From the NCBI GenBank assembly GCA_000349905.1, contig KB722760.1, forward strand, positions 417,645 to 481,644: DNA of 64,000 bases. The letters run 5' to 3'. Each line of letters opens with the position of its first letter. Within the stretch, counting starts at the first letter, position 1. The position numbers and the translations under genes were made by a program. Source of the DNA: Volvariella volvacea V23 (Eukaryota; Basidiomycota; Agaricomycetes; Agaricales; Pluteaceae). The notes beneath the pieces were generated by a model that searched no databases, was not told where the DNA came from, and was given only the letters and a program-made list of their open reading frames with translations. Below are positions 23,571-35,590 of the stretch, in pieces.

Positions 23571-23670
23571 NNNNNNNNNNNNNNNNNNNNNNNNNNNNNN
23601 NNNNNNNNNNNNNNNNNNNNNNNNNNNNNNNNNNNNNNNNNNNNNNNNNNNNNNNNNNNNNNNNNNNNNN
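23571..23670. other. assembly gap (100 N)
   Basis: A run of exactly 100 N. This is the conventional size for a gap of unknown length. Confidence 0.99.
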
Positions 23671-25954
23671 AATGAGTGCAGAGCGGGAGCAGTCGTGTCT
23701 AGTTTAAAAATAGCACTGTATGTGAGTATGTATGACGAGTTTCTATTTCTAAACCCTATAGAATTCCATACGATCGTCCATACCTGACCGGCCTGACCAG
23801 TGGCCATAATTCGCCATGAATAATGAGTGCTATTTGTGACATGCCTAGATCTCTCTGTTCACCGTTTGACTATCCCATATTCTTCCGCGCTTCCTTGCCA
23901 GCGGCTCGGCATGAAAAGAGTTTGATAGCGGCACCACGGTAAAAGTAGGCAAATGGTGAGCAGATTCTGCCAAAGGGCGGTATTTCGATATCATATGCAC
24001 AGCAGCACAAAAAAAAGTGTTGAATTAAGGAACCCATACATAGCTAACCACGTGTACAAATGCGGCCGCGGTAACTGCATACAACCACGAGTCCAACAAC
24101 CGGGCAAGGTCCCAATGCCATTTATCGCCCGGAGAGACCCATAACGAGATGAAAATGGAAGCATTTCGTCTTCCTCGTACGCCTCCGCAAAGGTCGGGAC
24201 AGGCGGGAAGTTTAGGATTCAACGGCGGGCGAATCCTCCTGAGCCTGCGAAAAACCGCTGAGCATTGAGTTTAGAGCGAGGCATTTTCGCTGCCGTCGAT
24301 ACAGGCTAGGGGAACATTGATATCAACAAAAGGCAGTCGGCAACAGAAACGGCAACGGCAACGGTGACAATTGTGAACCCGTCCTGTATCGTAGAAATGC
24401 CTCGGTGGTGGTGTGGTATCCAGCGGGATATACTGGCCACATGCCGCGGTTGATGGCAATGCCGTCCGGCGTCAAACCCTGGCCCTCACACGACATTACA
24501 TTATCACAAACAAGTTAGCAGCGCTCGAGCCTCGAGCTTGCCTTCGCCGAGGGAAGGGATATAACCTGTCCACCAGCCGTGGTTTTTGCTCTCTCCGCTT
24601 GACTAAACAGGGGCGAGTGATTGACAGTTGATCAACCAGGCCACGATGGCGTCAATCGGGTACGGTAATTGTAGTTGTGTGACGGCCCGGTGGGCGACCG
24701 TCCGTCCCACGGCAACGATGGAGGCGGACAACGGAAGGAGTGCGAGGACATGAGAATCCTGACGTGACTTCTTCGCTCGCAGTCGGACTCGGAGTGTCGG
24801 AGGTGGCCATGGATTGACAGCACTGCGAAGAAGTGGGGGTTCATACTGCAGATGAAGCGTTCCCCTGCCCGAGGTGATACGGTGTGGGAGGTTTTGCGAA
24901 ATGATGAATAATGTCAACGACCATGTGCCCGAAACCTTGCTCACCGTGTTCATCACTGTCATCGTCATCATCATCATCATCCACCTTAACCCTCGTCCTC
25001 GTCACCCTAAAGTGCCCGTAGGGCGTAGTCGTGTGTGCCCTTCTTCCTGCTCGGTAATTCGGTTACTTCTTTTCCGTGGCCCCGTTGGAATAACTCAAAG
25101 GACTTAGCTGCCGTCGGATGTATACGACTGTGTACGCCCTTCGGGCTGCTGGAAAATGCGCATGTACCGACAGTACCGTTACAGATGGCTGTTTCGTGCT
25201 AGCGTGCTGGGTTGCCTGAGATCGTGGGCGCGAACCCTGAGTGCTAGTGCTGGTGCTGGTGCAGCGTCGCCGGTGCCGGTGACCGTGCATATGATTCTCC
25301 CTCGAAGCTTTTGCGCATAGCTGAGGTATAGTTGCCATTGGTTGATGGTCAAGAGGTGTTTCATCGCCCAGCTGGTGCGGCTCAAACTGGTCACGTCACA
25401 AATACCGCGGCACGAACGGCGGCGGCTGCCCCATCTCCCTCCATTTGTTCATCTCCGTCTTTGCATCACTCTGGTGCTCTGTCACCCGGCGTAGTGGTAT
25501 TTTTGGACGGCTTCTTCGTTTCATTCCTACACAGTCTAACGTGGAAGTAAAAGTGGTGTGATTACTATCACCGTATTCTGGACCGTTCCGGCGCGTTACG
25601 CCGCATCGCGTCGTGTTGTGCGCACACCACCTTCTATCGAACCCCGGCCGCCAGCATCACCAGGCACTAAGACTAGGACCAGGACTCTACCGCGATCACC
25701 AATTCCCTCAATGTAATTGGAAGACATCATGATCAACAGAGAAGTCTGGAATGTCGAAGCGCAGGTTTTGATTGTTGAGACAACCTGAGCACCGGTAATT
25801 AATCACAAAATTGTATTGGATCGTATTGAATTGAATTGGTAGTCCAGCCCAAGCTCAAAGCCAATTGAGCTCGATCGTCAATTGGCTGTTGGCTGCTTGA
25901 GTGGTGGAGTTCATGTTATCTTTGTGTTCGCCGTTTGTTGCTGTCGTTGGGATT

Positions 25955-26015
25955 GGCTTTGTTGTCGCCGTCGCCGTCTTCGTTGTTGTCCTCGTTGTCG
26001 TTGTCGTTGTTGACG
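25955..26015. repeat. imperfect trinucleotide repeat (GTC/GTT)
   Basis: Repeated GTCGCC, then TCGTTGTTG and GTCGTTGTCGTTG units. It is low-complexity and encodes runs of Val or Thr in the competing frames, so apparent open frames across it are not evidence of a gene. Confidence 0.7.
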
Positions 26016-28869
26016 AATTTGATGTCAATATCGCAGTTGGCGGTGACACCGCTCCAAGTCGTTACCGTACCGCTGGAGCTGGCACAGGCACCTCGCTGAT
26101 GTCGGCTGGGGACATGGGCTGATGATCATGCCTCGTAGCATGCTGTAGCCCGTGGCACGCGACCTCAGGCTATAGAATTCAATGACCACCTCTAAACTTT
26201 ACCTACTGGCACCGGCACAGCGCTGCACAAAAAGATAAACAAGCGGAGGGATGTCGAGCAGGGTTAGCTCGATCATGATCATGATCGTCATTGGTCGAGA
26301 AGACGCGCTGTATGCCATATTCTAAGGGTGGAGCACCACAGCTAGCGCAGTGCAGTGCCTTGCCTAGTTTTGTCCTAGTTACGCTGGCGTAAGGGTCAGC
26401 TTGTTATCTTGGTCGCCAATGAGCAACGCGCGAAGAACGGTCCTGGGAGATAAGGTTCGTAATGTGATCAGGAGGCCACTGGCCATGGCAGGTGCCGGTT
26501 TTCTGGAAGACGTCCAACAACGTGAAGGCCGTTGGAGGAAACCCGAGCTTCCCTCTGTGTATGTGTCCTGAGTGGACACCTGCCAGTGAGGCGTGCCCAA
26601 TCAGTGGCGTTGCGTTAGTAATGGGATAAGTGCTGCACTGCAGTATCCTCTGAATAAGTCGCTGGGTTGAATTTGCATTGTGTCATTGCGTTGGATTTGG
26701 TGGTTGATGTTAATTTTAACCTGCCCATGCAAATGCAAATGCGTACCACCCCGGATTGAACCCGGTGAGAATTGGCATGACGGGCCCGGGAGCGGTGATG
26801 ATCGCATTCGAGTTGTGCAGGGAGACCAACGACAGACACAGTACTATCTATACGGTATTACTATGGTGTCTTCTTTCCATCACCGGCGGGCGAAGGGGTC
26901 GCTCGAGTAAGTGGGTGCAGATCACACAAATAACTCGACGGCGACAGTCTCCGAGCCGGAGTCGGAACGGAGATGGTCGTTGGTGAGGGATATGGCAGAT
27001 CATGGGGCCTGTGCGCCCATCACCATCGGACATCATCAAGTCAACATCATCATTGTTGACGTTGACGATGTTCGCAGAGATACAGTTGTATTCCGACATG
27101 TGCTAGTACATTTAGAGGCATGATTACACTATCATAATGTCGCCGGAAGGGATAGGAACATTTTGGGCGGTCACAACACCTCCCTCGTATTGTGATGCGT
27201 GGGCTAGTAGTGGACCCATGGGGTACGGGCCACACGACTCTCGGACCCCAGACTAAGAGTTGCACGATATGATAGTGATATGATGCACCAGACCCCAAGC
27301 CACATCCAAGCGTTCTTGACTGTGTTTGGCTCATTGTTGGGGCACTCCGCTCGGACGGAGAGTCGGAAGGGGGGAGAAGAGAAGGCCCAAGCAAAGATAC
27401 ATAGATAATGATCACGAAGAGGTGGCTTTCTCGCTCCGTCTCGCCAGGAGCTTGGGACCGAATGACGAGCCATAAGCCATTAAGCCACACGCCAAAGTCA
27501 TAAGCCACGAGATGCCACGAGACACGAGACACGAGATGGCTGGGTGGATGATTTTTTTTATTCTCTCACATTTGACATCATTTATTTCAGTTTAACGCAA
27601 GGGGATGTATGCTACTGTTGGTGTACCCTCGCCGTGCTTATGGTCCATGAGGGCCGTTTGAGGATCATTGCGATTGGCGAGACAAGAGAAAGTGAGGAAC
27701 GGGAACGGGAAGGAGGGGCAAAGGGAGGGAGATTGATATATCCGTTGGTTCCCATGCCAGTGGATCCGACTGCCTCATCGCTCTCTCTGAGAGTGCTGTT
27801 TTCATCTGCGCCGTTGACGCAAACTGCTTGAGCTTGCTTGCTTGGATGTGGAGTGTGATATGATATGGATGGTGGGGGGTAAGTGTATACTAGGGAGTAC
27901 ATGGTAGTAGTCGATTGGGGAAGCAAGGTCTGAGAAGCCGACTTTCCCCTTGTGTTCCTGGCAAGTGAAAAACGAGAGGGGTGGGTGTGGGCTGGTGGGT
28001 GGACATAGATAAGCTGGGTGGGCATGTCCAGCAGACTCAGAGTTGGGTGGCATTGGCAGGTGAACGACAGGTCGGTTCAATGGAGACGGTGCTCCACGCA
28101 CGAGGAAGCTCTGCTTAGCTGACTTATGCGGGGGTGGGTCGTGTAAATACGCCTTGATGGGCAATGTGACAAGTGTACGATACAATGTTAGAAAGACTAT
28201 CATTGGATGAACCCGAGCGAGCCATCCCAGAGCAACCACGCGTGGAGGCGACAGATGTCAGTGATGGGATCATGCCCGCGATGATTGGAACGAACGAGGA
28301 GAGCAGGCAGAGGAGGAGAGTGGGCGTATACGGCAGCAGGGGGTGGTCGAGCGATGGAGCAAGGTGGCCTCTGCTGTCAAGGGGAGGAAGAAAGGAAGGG
28401 GGCAGAAGGCGAATGCGAGATGTAACGCCGTGCCAAGCACAGCCGATTGGCAGCACAAGCGTACCTTCCTCGGGTGTCCTCGCGGTAGGGACTTATCGGA
28501 CTCCGATAAATCTAGATTAAATATTTATTCTATTTTCTGCACTTAAATTTTCAGATTTGTCAAAATTAATTGGCAAACGGTGCGATGCAGATGCAGTCGC
28601 CAACGGACAATCGGACACACTGTCCATGCACTCGCCAATGCCCCCGGCCCCTGCAAGTCGCAGAGCAGCACGCAGAGGCAGCACCGGGGATAGTGCGCAG
28701 TGAGACGAGTAGTTAGAAGACCCAAGTGGACAGACAGCTGGATATCTAAGCGGGAGAACCTGGAAGCGGAAAGCTGTCTTCGTGACGGTGACGGTGACGG
28801 TGGCTTGGATGCGGCTGGCAAGGAAATATGATGTTTGTCCGTGTTTCCGTGTTTGATCGCCAGTCGATG

Positions 28870-28940
28870 GGGACGAAATAAAAGCCAACATATCCTTTGC
28901 CGCCAACATTCCCCTTTCTCCTCTCCTCCACTCCGTCTGC
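28870..28940 (+). promoter_or_regulatory. probable pma1 core promoter region
   Basis: An A/T-rich AATAAAAG box at 28877-28884 is followed by a pyrimidine-rich tract (CCCCTTTCTCCTCTCCTCC, about 28911-28930) about 125 bases before the pma1 ATG. CT-rich tracts just upstream of the transcription start are common in strongly expressed fungal genes. The assignment is by position and composition only. Confidence 0.4.
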
Positions 28941-29055
28941 GTCCACGTCCGCCCTTTCGCCCACCTCAGGTCTCCCGGTCGGCACTCCTTCCACTAGGGT
29001 TTTTACCCTCCCTCCCTCGCGTCCCGGCTTATCGCCACACCCCTAAAACACCATA

Positions 29056-32000
29056 ATGTCCACAAACATTGAAAAGGAACCCGGCCCCCAAGGCGACACC
29101 CAGCCTTCTTCCGAGGCTGCCTCCAACAACCAGCCCCAGGAAAAGAGGAAGCGAGAGTACAAGGATTTCGGTCATGACGAAGAGAAAACCACCCGTACGT
29201 TCATGTCTCCAACTTCCCCGTATTTCTGGCCCTGAGACACTTCCCTGATAGACGCTAATGTTGATATGTCAACTGTAAGCCCGACCCCTCCCGTTATACC
29301 ATACCCTTCCTCACAAGCGTTCGTAGATTGAGCTGAAGGCGGAGGATCTCTATGACAAGGAAAAGGTCGATCTTGAGAGCATTGAGATGGATGATGTCTT
29401 CAAGCTTCTCCAATGCGACGAGAACGGTTTAAATAAGGAAGAAGCAGCGCGCCGTCTTGGACTCTTCGGTCCCAATAAGCTCGAGTCTGAGGAGCAGAAC
29501 CCCATTCTCCAGGTAAGGTGCTCTTTTACGCTACAGACGTGGCAGAACGTTGATTGTGTTTGTGCGCTAGTTCTTGAGTTTCATGTGGAATCCTCTGTCC
29601 TGGGTCATGGAGGCCGCCGCTTTGGTCGCTATCGCACTCTCAAACGGTGAAGGCAAACCCCCCGACTGGCCAGATTTCGTCGGTATCGTCTTCCTGCTCT
29701 TGGTCAACTCCACAATCGGTTTCTACGAAGAACGAAACGCTGGAAACGCCGTCAAGGCCCTCATGGACTCCCTTGCCCCCAAGGCCAAGGTGAAACGCGA
29801 TGGGACATGGCAGGAAATCGAGTCTGCCGACCTCGTTCCCGGAGACATGGTGGCATTCAAAATTGGTGACATTGTCCCAGCTGACTGTCGTCTGACGGAG
29901 GCTATTAATGTCTCCATCGACCAGGCTGCGTTGACTGGTGAATCATTGCCCCAGAGCAAGAAGACCGGTGATCAGTGCTTCTCGTGAGTAGCTCTTAGTT
30001 CCTGCGCATATAGCCACGTCTCACTTGCACTCCAGGGGTTCCACTTGCAAGCAAGGTGAAGCTGAGGGTGTCGTTATCTCCACTGGTGCCAACACCTTCT
30101 TCGGACGCGCTGCATCCCTCGTCGGACAGGATGACGATAGCACAGGTCACTTGCAGAAGATTTTGGCCCAGATCGGTTCCTTCTGCTTGGTCGTCATCGG
30201 TATCTTCGTCATTGCTGAAATCCTCGTCCTCTACGCCGGATTCCGCTACTCCTACCGTCGCGGTCTTGATAACATCCTCGTCCTCTTGATCGGTGGTATC
30301 CCCATTGCCATGCCCACTGTCTTGTCCGTCACACTCGCTGTTGGTGCCCAACAACTCGCCAAGCACAAGGCCATCGTCACTCGTATCACTGCCATTGAAG
30401 AGTTGGCAGGTGTCACCATCCTGTGCTCTGACAAGACCGGTACTCTCACGACCAACAAGCTCACCATCGATCGTGGGACCATCCGCACCTACGGTCCATT
30501 CTCCGCCGACGACGTCATTCTCCTCGCCGCATATGCCTCCCGTACCGAGAACCAGGATGCCATTGACGCATCCGTTGTTGCGGCTCTTGGCGATCCCTCG
30601 CGTGCGCGTGCTGGTATCAAGCTTCTCGACTTCAAGCCATTCAACCCCGTTGATAAGCGAACTGAGATCACCTACCTAGAAGAGTCATCCGGCAAGCTTA
30701 AGCGTGTTACCAAGGGTATGACCGGTATCATCATCGAACTCTGCACGCGCAACAAGACCGAGGAGATTGAGAACCGACTTGAGGGTGATGTCGAGGAGTA
30801 CGCTGCCCGTGGTCTTCGTGCACTCGCTGTCGCATACGAGGAGCTTGATGGAACTGATCCTGAGGGCGAGGGCAATGGCTTCGAACTCATTGGTCTCCTT
30901 GCTATCTTCGATCCCCCTCGTTCTGACACTAAGCAAACCATCGACGATGCCCTTGCTCTTGGTGTCAAGGTCAAGATGGTCACTGGTGATCAGCTCGCCA
31001 TTGCAAAGGAAACCGGTCGTCGTCTTGGTCTCGGTGATCACATGTATCCCGCCAAGGTGCTCAAGGACGGACCTCCTCCAGGTGGCAAGCATCGCAGCCT
31101 CGACGAAATGATTATGGACGCCGATGGTTTCGCTGGTGTCTTCCCCGAGCACAAGTACGAGATTGTCAAGCGTCTCCAAGGCCTCGGACATCTTTGCGCT
31201 ATGACTGGTGATGGTGCCAATGACGCTCCTGCTCTTTCTCGTGCCAACGTCGGTATCGCCGTCGAGGGTGCTACTGATGCTGCTCGTGGTGCTGCAGATA
31301 TCGTCTTGACAGAGCCCGGTCTTTCTACTATCGTCCATGCTATTCGTGGATCTCGTATTATCTTCCAACGTATGAGGAACTACGCCATCTACGCCTGCGC
31401 TGTTACCATCCGTATCGTCGTTGGTTTCGCAATCTTGGCTTTTGCCTACCGTCTCAACTTCCCTCCATTCATGATCCTTATCATCGCCTTGTTGAACGAC
31501 GGTACCATCATGACCCTTTCCGTGGATCGTGTCTTGCCCTCTAATACGCCAGACCACTGGGACCTCACTGAGATCTTCGCATTCGCCATTGCCTATGGAT
31601 TGTACTTGACCGCTTCTACGTAAGTTTGCCCTTTTCGAGATCTATATCACCGTCTAACCCTGCTTTCAGTGTTGCACTTGTCAACGTCATCCTTGAGACC
31701 GACTTCTTCCCTCGCAAGTTTGGAGTTAACCTCGGTGAAGCACCAGGCGAGCGCCCCGATCCCAACAGCCCTCACTTGCACATGGTTATCTACCTCCAAG
31801 TCGCTATCATCTCGCAAGCTCTCATCTTCGTCACCCGTTCGCATGGTTTCTTCTTCATGGAACGGCCGTCAACTGCTTTGCTGTGTGCTTTCGCCATCGC
31901 TCAGCTCGTTTCGTCTATCATTGCTGCCTATGGTGACTGGGGCTTCTCAAACGTCGCCGCTATCTCTGGTGGTTGGATTGGTATCGTCTGGGTCTGGGTA

Positions 32001-32383
32001 TGTATTCCAGCTCAGGAAGTTGCTTCGCGTTGCTAATGAACGATTTTTAGAACATCGTCTGGTTCATTCCTCTCGACTGGATCAAGTTCGCCATGAAAGC
32101 CACCATCATCAAGTACCTCCGCGAACGTGCCCTCAAGAAGGCCGCCGAGATACCAGCTTACGATGGTGTTCCTATGACACGTACTCAATCCCGCGCTGCT
32201 TCCATCCACGAGTCGCTATACTCGAATCGTGTCTCGTTCATCAAGAGAGCTGCTCGCAAGGTTGGATTCGGTACCAAGATTAGCATGAAGCCCGAAGAAC
32301 TACAACGATTCAGCAGCATCCAAGCTCAACGCACCGGTGCCACACTCGCACGCAACCCAAGTCGAACTGCAGCAGCAGCATAG
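29056..32383 (+). CDS. pma1: plasma-membrane proton-pumping P-type ATPase
   Basis: This P3A ATPase exports protons using ATP and energises nutrient uptake across the plasma membrane. The ATG at 29056 starts [14 protein letters not shown]. After two small introns the actuator and first membrane segments follow ([35 protein letters not shown], the TGES motif). The large exon 30037-31620 carries the catalytic [13 protein letters not shown] with the phosphorylated Asp, the [10 protein letters not shown] region, [20 protein letters not shown] and [15 protein letters not shown]. The last exons encode the C-terminal membrane helices and a cytosolic regulatory tail with Ser/Thr-rich [13 protein letters not shown] and [12 protein letters not shown]. 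Phosphorylation of this tail relieves autoinhibition in yeast Pma1. Length is about 1,000 residues with a charged N-terminal extension. About seven introns, all GT-AG where checked. Codon use is strongly C-biased at third positions, consistent with high expression. Confidence 0.97.
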
Positions 32384-33377
32384 ACGCTACGACACTCGCA
32401 CGCACTATCATTGGGGGCGATACCTATGTGCAAATGTTACCCCATTCCCCATTATTCTTGCTATAAACCGCATCGTAAAACATCAACTTGTAATCTTAGA
32501 CCCTACCCTTTCCCGATCAACCAACATATTCCCCCGGTTTTGCTTTTGACATCTTCCCGTTTTTTTTCAGTCATCAATTAAGAAACGACGAATTCTGTGT
32601 TCGTTCATGTCATTGTTTCTTTTCTCTCGTAACAACTGGATATCTTGATGAGGGGGTAATTAACTGGTTGGTCGTGTTTCTCTTTTGTCTGTCTCGTGTT
32701 GTATGTGGGTCTTGCTCGCGACTGTTGGAAAGAAAGCTGGTGTTCTCGTTTATGATTTCGTTCGTAATGACTTGCCCCTTCCCTTTCCCCTCCCATCCCC
32801 CCTCCGCGTCCACGTTTAATGCCTTTACTCCCCACGCTTTTCTACGTTCCCCAGTTCTAGCCCACGATGACGATTTGGAGATTCGTTTTGTTTGCTCTTT
32901 CTTATGGCCATACATATAGCTTGCGTTCCCCCCCCTTTTTTTCCCTTTTTCTCTTTGTTCAGTTACGCCCAAGCTTCTACCCCCTTGTTTGCCCGTCCTG
33001 CTTGTTATGAAAGAAGGGCAAACTTTTTTATTATTTAATTCCTTTTTTTTTTTGATACAGAGAAAGATAAATAAATGACATGATGATTACAGAACAACAA
33101 ACAATATAGAAATTTCATCTTATGCTTTGTGTGCGATGCGATGTGTGTGTCCTTGAATGAGCAGGTAAGTTGGCGTATGGAGTATATAAAGTCCAATATG
33201 ATGATGAATCAAGATGGCGTTGACGAGGACAGTAATGCCGCCAACGAGAGATACAAGAATAACTCGAGTGATTATACTCTACCTATGGTACATGCTGAGA
33301 ATAGCATAGATCAAAGCAAAAGCATGTTCACTCCGACCCCGAGTCCGAGTCCGCGAGTCCGCGAGTCGCCGCTGGGC
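32384..33377. other. convergent 3' flanks of pma1 and the 33378 gene
   Basis: Pyrimidine-rich 3' flank of pma1 with several T-runs (for example 33041-33052). The two neighbouring genes end towards each other. No gene is visible. Confidence 0.5.
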
Positions 33378-35348
33378 TTACGCTTTCAAGTTCTTCCCCT
33401 TGCCTTTCTCCTTTCCCTTTGCCCGCCTCCCCTCTTCGTTCTTCCTTTGCCCCTGCTGCTCCAGCTCCTGCTTTTCTAATCTCCTCCGCTTCCTTTCGAC
33501 GGACCGGGCTAAGATGTCTCGCAGACCTTCCCAAGTCACAACAGGCGGAGCGGCGGCAGTAGCAGTAGCAGTAGCACCAGCACCAGCACCATCCTCCGAG
33601 CTCGATCCCGAACGCGCGACCAGAGAAGAAAGCAGGATCGCATCCAAGCCGTGTGCGAACCCGTTGAGGAGCGAGGACGTCTTCATCACTTCGTATTGCT
33701 GGGTCGAGTAGCTGGCCTGGACGCCGTCGTCCGGGTCTTGGTCTGTGTCGTCGGGGTCGGGATCGAGTTGGCTGTGGCTGGGGAGCGGTCGGGTTGATTC
33801 CTTTTGGCTTTGGCTTTTGCGTTGGCGTTGGACGTCGGTGGAGGAGGGGATATTGGTGGTGTTAGTAGATGTGGATGTGGTTTTGGTACTAGCGTTGACA
33901 TTGACGTTGGCACTGGCATTGGGATTGACAGTGGCTTTGGTGCTGTCGGCGGCGGAGGCCGCGGCTGTAGCGGTGGTACTTGCAATTGCGGTTTTGGCCT
34001 TCGTTTTGGAAGTGCGGTTGCGGGAGTCTGGAAGTGGAGTTTCAGGCTGACGGCTACGGTCGCGGTCGGGTTCACCTCCACCTCCACCGCCTTCGCGTTC
34101 GGATTTAGGCTTCGACTTTGGCTTTGGCTTGGGTTGAAGTTCATCTATATCCATGTCCATGTCTATTACTTCTCGGGGCTGCGGTTGTGGTTGGGGATGT
34201 GGATGGGCACGAGGCGGATTCACGTTTGCACTGGTGTCTGTTGTTTCTGGTTGGTCACGAGGTGGATGTTCCTCCACGGTGGGAGATTTACGTGGGCGCT
34301 TGGTTGAGCGTTGGCGCTGGCGCTGGGAGGCTAGGTGCATGAAACTGGGTCGACTCCATGCTTGTGCGTCGTGGGATACAATTTCGGGTGTATGAGCGTG
34401 CGGTTTGGGTTGAGGCTGAGACTGAGGCTGGGATTGGGATTGGGAGGAAGTAGGTGGGGCTTTTCTCTTTGCCGGCAGCCTCGATGTACGTTCCGGTTCG
34501 ACAATATTGGCATCCACATCCATCTTGTCATCTGCTTCTCCTTCCCGCTTCTTCTCTTGTTCTTCGACTGGCATGTCCTCCGAGTCTGGGACCAATATTC
34601 GTGTCTGAGACCCTTCGTGGTCTGACATTGGCTCTGGCCTAGGGACCTTCCGGTTGGTCTGCTCCATCCAGCGACGGTGCCGTTTCTGGGACGAGGAAGT
34701 GTCCGTCTCTGTTGGGAACGAAGGCACTGATGGCGCCGAGGGCAAGCTTGAGGGTTGTGGTTGTGATGTCTCTAGAGAGTCGCGCCTTGGACGTTGAGCG
34801 GGTGTTGGCATCGGAAATGAGGTATGTGCTTGTGATGATGCTTCATTACCGTGCTCGTGGTCGTGCTCCGCGACGTCGTCGTTCGGTTGATCTGGTGAGG
34901 CCCTGGGTGAAGGAGAAGGAGAAGAAGTTGGGGCCCAGTCCGAGAGAAAGTGCTCTGGAGAACTGTAGCGTTCTGCTTCGTGCTCAGAGTTTCCATTCTC
35001 CGCAGGCTTGCTGGCGTCTTGTTCTGGTACGTGTGCTGGTATGCTACCAAGAACTGGTACATACGCACGTTGCATGAATAAACTAAAGAATCCAAGTTGG
35101 AGTGACGCTGCACACCTGGAAGCGAGTCCAAAAGCTGTATCTCCGCCTGAGTTGGTTTCCTGGTTGTCCTAGCTACCGGCTTGAGAGAGTCACAGTTCGC
35201 GATGAGTGCAGACGGTGCGAGGGCTCGATTCGATACCCACTTCCCAGAGCGCTTCGTATTCCATCAGCAGCTTGCTTTGCCTTTCCGGTCTTTTAAAGGC
35301 AACTTGCTTGGAGGGTCCAGAGACCGTTGGTTGAGCACCAGCAGGCAT
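33378..35348 (-). CDS. disordered, basic Ser/Pro/Lys-rich protein of unknown function
   Basis: The last exon (33378 to about 35010) is one long open frame. It is rich in Ser, Pro, Gln, Asp and Lys, with Thr/Asn/Val-Asn repeat patches (NPNASANVNVNASTKTTSTS), many SP/TP sites and basic KRP/KRHRR clusters that could be nuclear localisation signals. Near the C-terminus a more ordered stretch (EVMKTSSLLNGFAHGLDAIL, then VTWEGLRDILARS) precedes a highly charged KRRRLEKQELEQQ helix and a Lys/Gly tail. My preferred 5' model starts at the ATG at 35348 (MPAGAQPTVSGPSKQVAFKR), with introns at 35180-35240 and about 35010-35071. It gives about 620 residues. The start is uncertain and other ATGs (35131, 35520) exist. 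It is divergent from rad6, about 240 bases away. No domain is recognised; a nuclear role is a guess from composition. Confidence 0.6.
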
Positions 35349-35590
35349 TGCTTCGACGAGTATCTGAGCTCCTGGACGCGTCCAGTGTTGGTGTTAATGA
35401 ACTCGGCGATAAAGTCGCGTGCACGCGGAGGCGTTGTTTGCACATGTTAGGATCGGAGGCTGGGGTTTGGCCACATGTGACACTGCCACCATTATTCCCG
35501 AAATACTCTTTCTTGGTCATCGTACGCCCGTCTTCCCTCACCGCTTGACCCCAGCACCACCCCACCTTGCCCTTGAGCTAAGTACACGAA

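Larger units (their letters stand above)
19486..29055. other. about 9.6 kb gene-poor region upstream of pma1
   Basis: No open frame here combines an ATG, fungal splice signals and a recognisable or repeated protein pattern. Many longer frames begin at GTG or TTG or run through low-complexity DNA. Visible features are one assembly gap, a trinucleotide-rich stretch (about 25955-26015, GTC/GTT units), a CGAT/GATCATGATCATGATC patch near 26270, and CACGAGA-type repeats near 27505-27540. It may hold long regulatory DNA of pma1, non-coding transcripts or small genes I could not resolve. Confidence 0.5.

Noticed and set aside
23436..23807. Open frames spanning the first run of N on both strands
   Set aside because: Most of their length is unknown sequence, and the flanking codons show no pattern.
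26740..26775. Minus-strand GGGTTCAATCC resembling a tRNA T-loop
   Set aside because: The T-stem does not pair fully and no D-arm is found upstream.
27050..27532. 160-codon open frame on the minus strand
   Set aside because: It begins at GTG, not ATG, crosses repetitive CACGAGA/TAAGCCA sequence and has no family resemblance or splice context.
30685..31557. 290-codon minus-strand frame inside pma1
   Set aside because: Antisense shadow caused by strong third-position C bias of pma1.
33745..34307. Long plus-strand frames rich in Gly, Val and Leu
   Set aside because: They are antisense shadows of the low-complexity minus-strand protein; the bias follows its Ser/Pro/Lys codons.
35293..35565. Minus-strand frame beginning near 35565 with a weak BRCT-like WxxAVREDGR pattern
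   Set aside because: It starts at GTG, would leave almost no promoter for rad6, and cannot be joined in frame to the downstream gene by a good intron.
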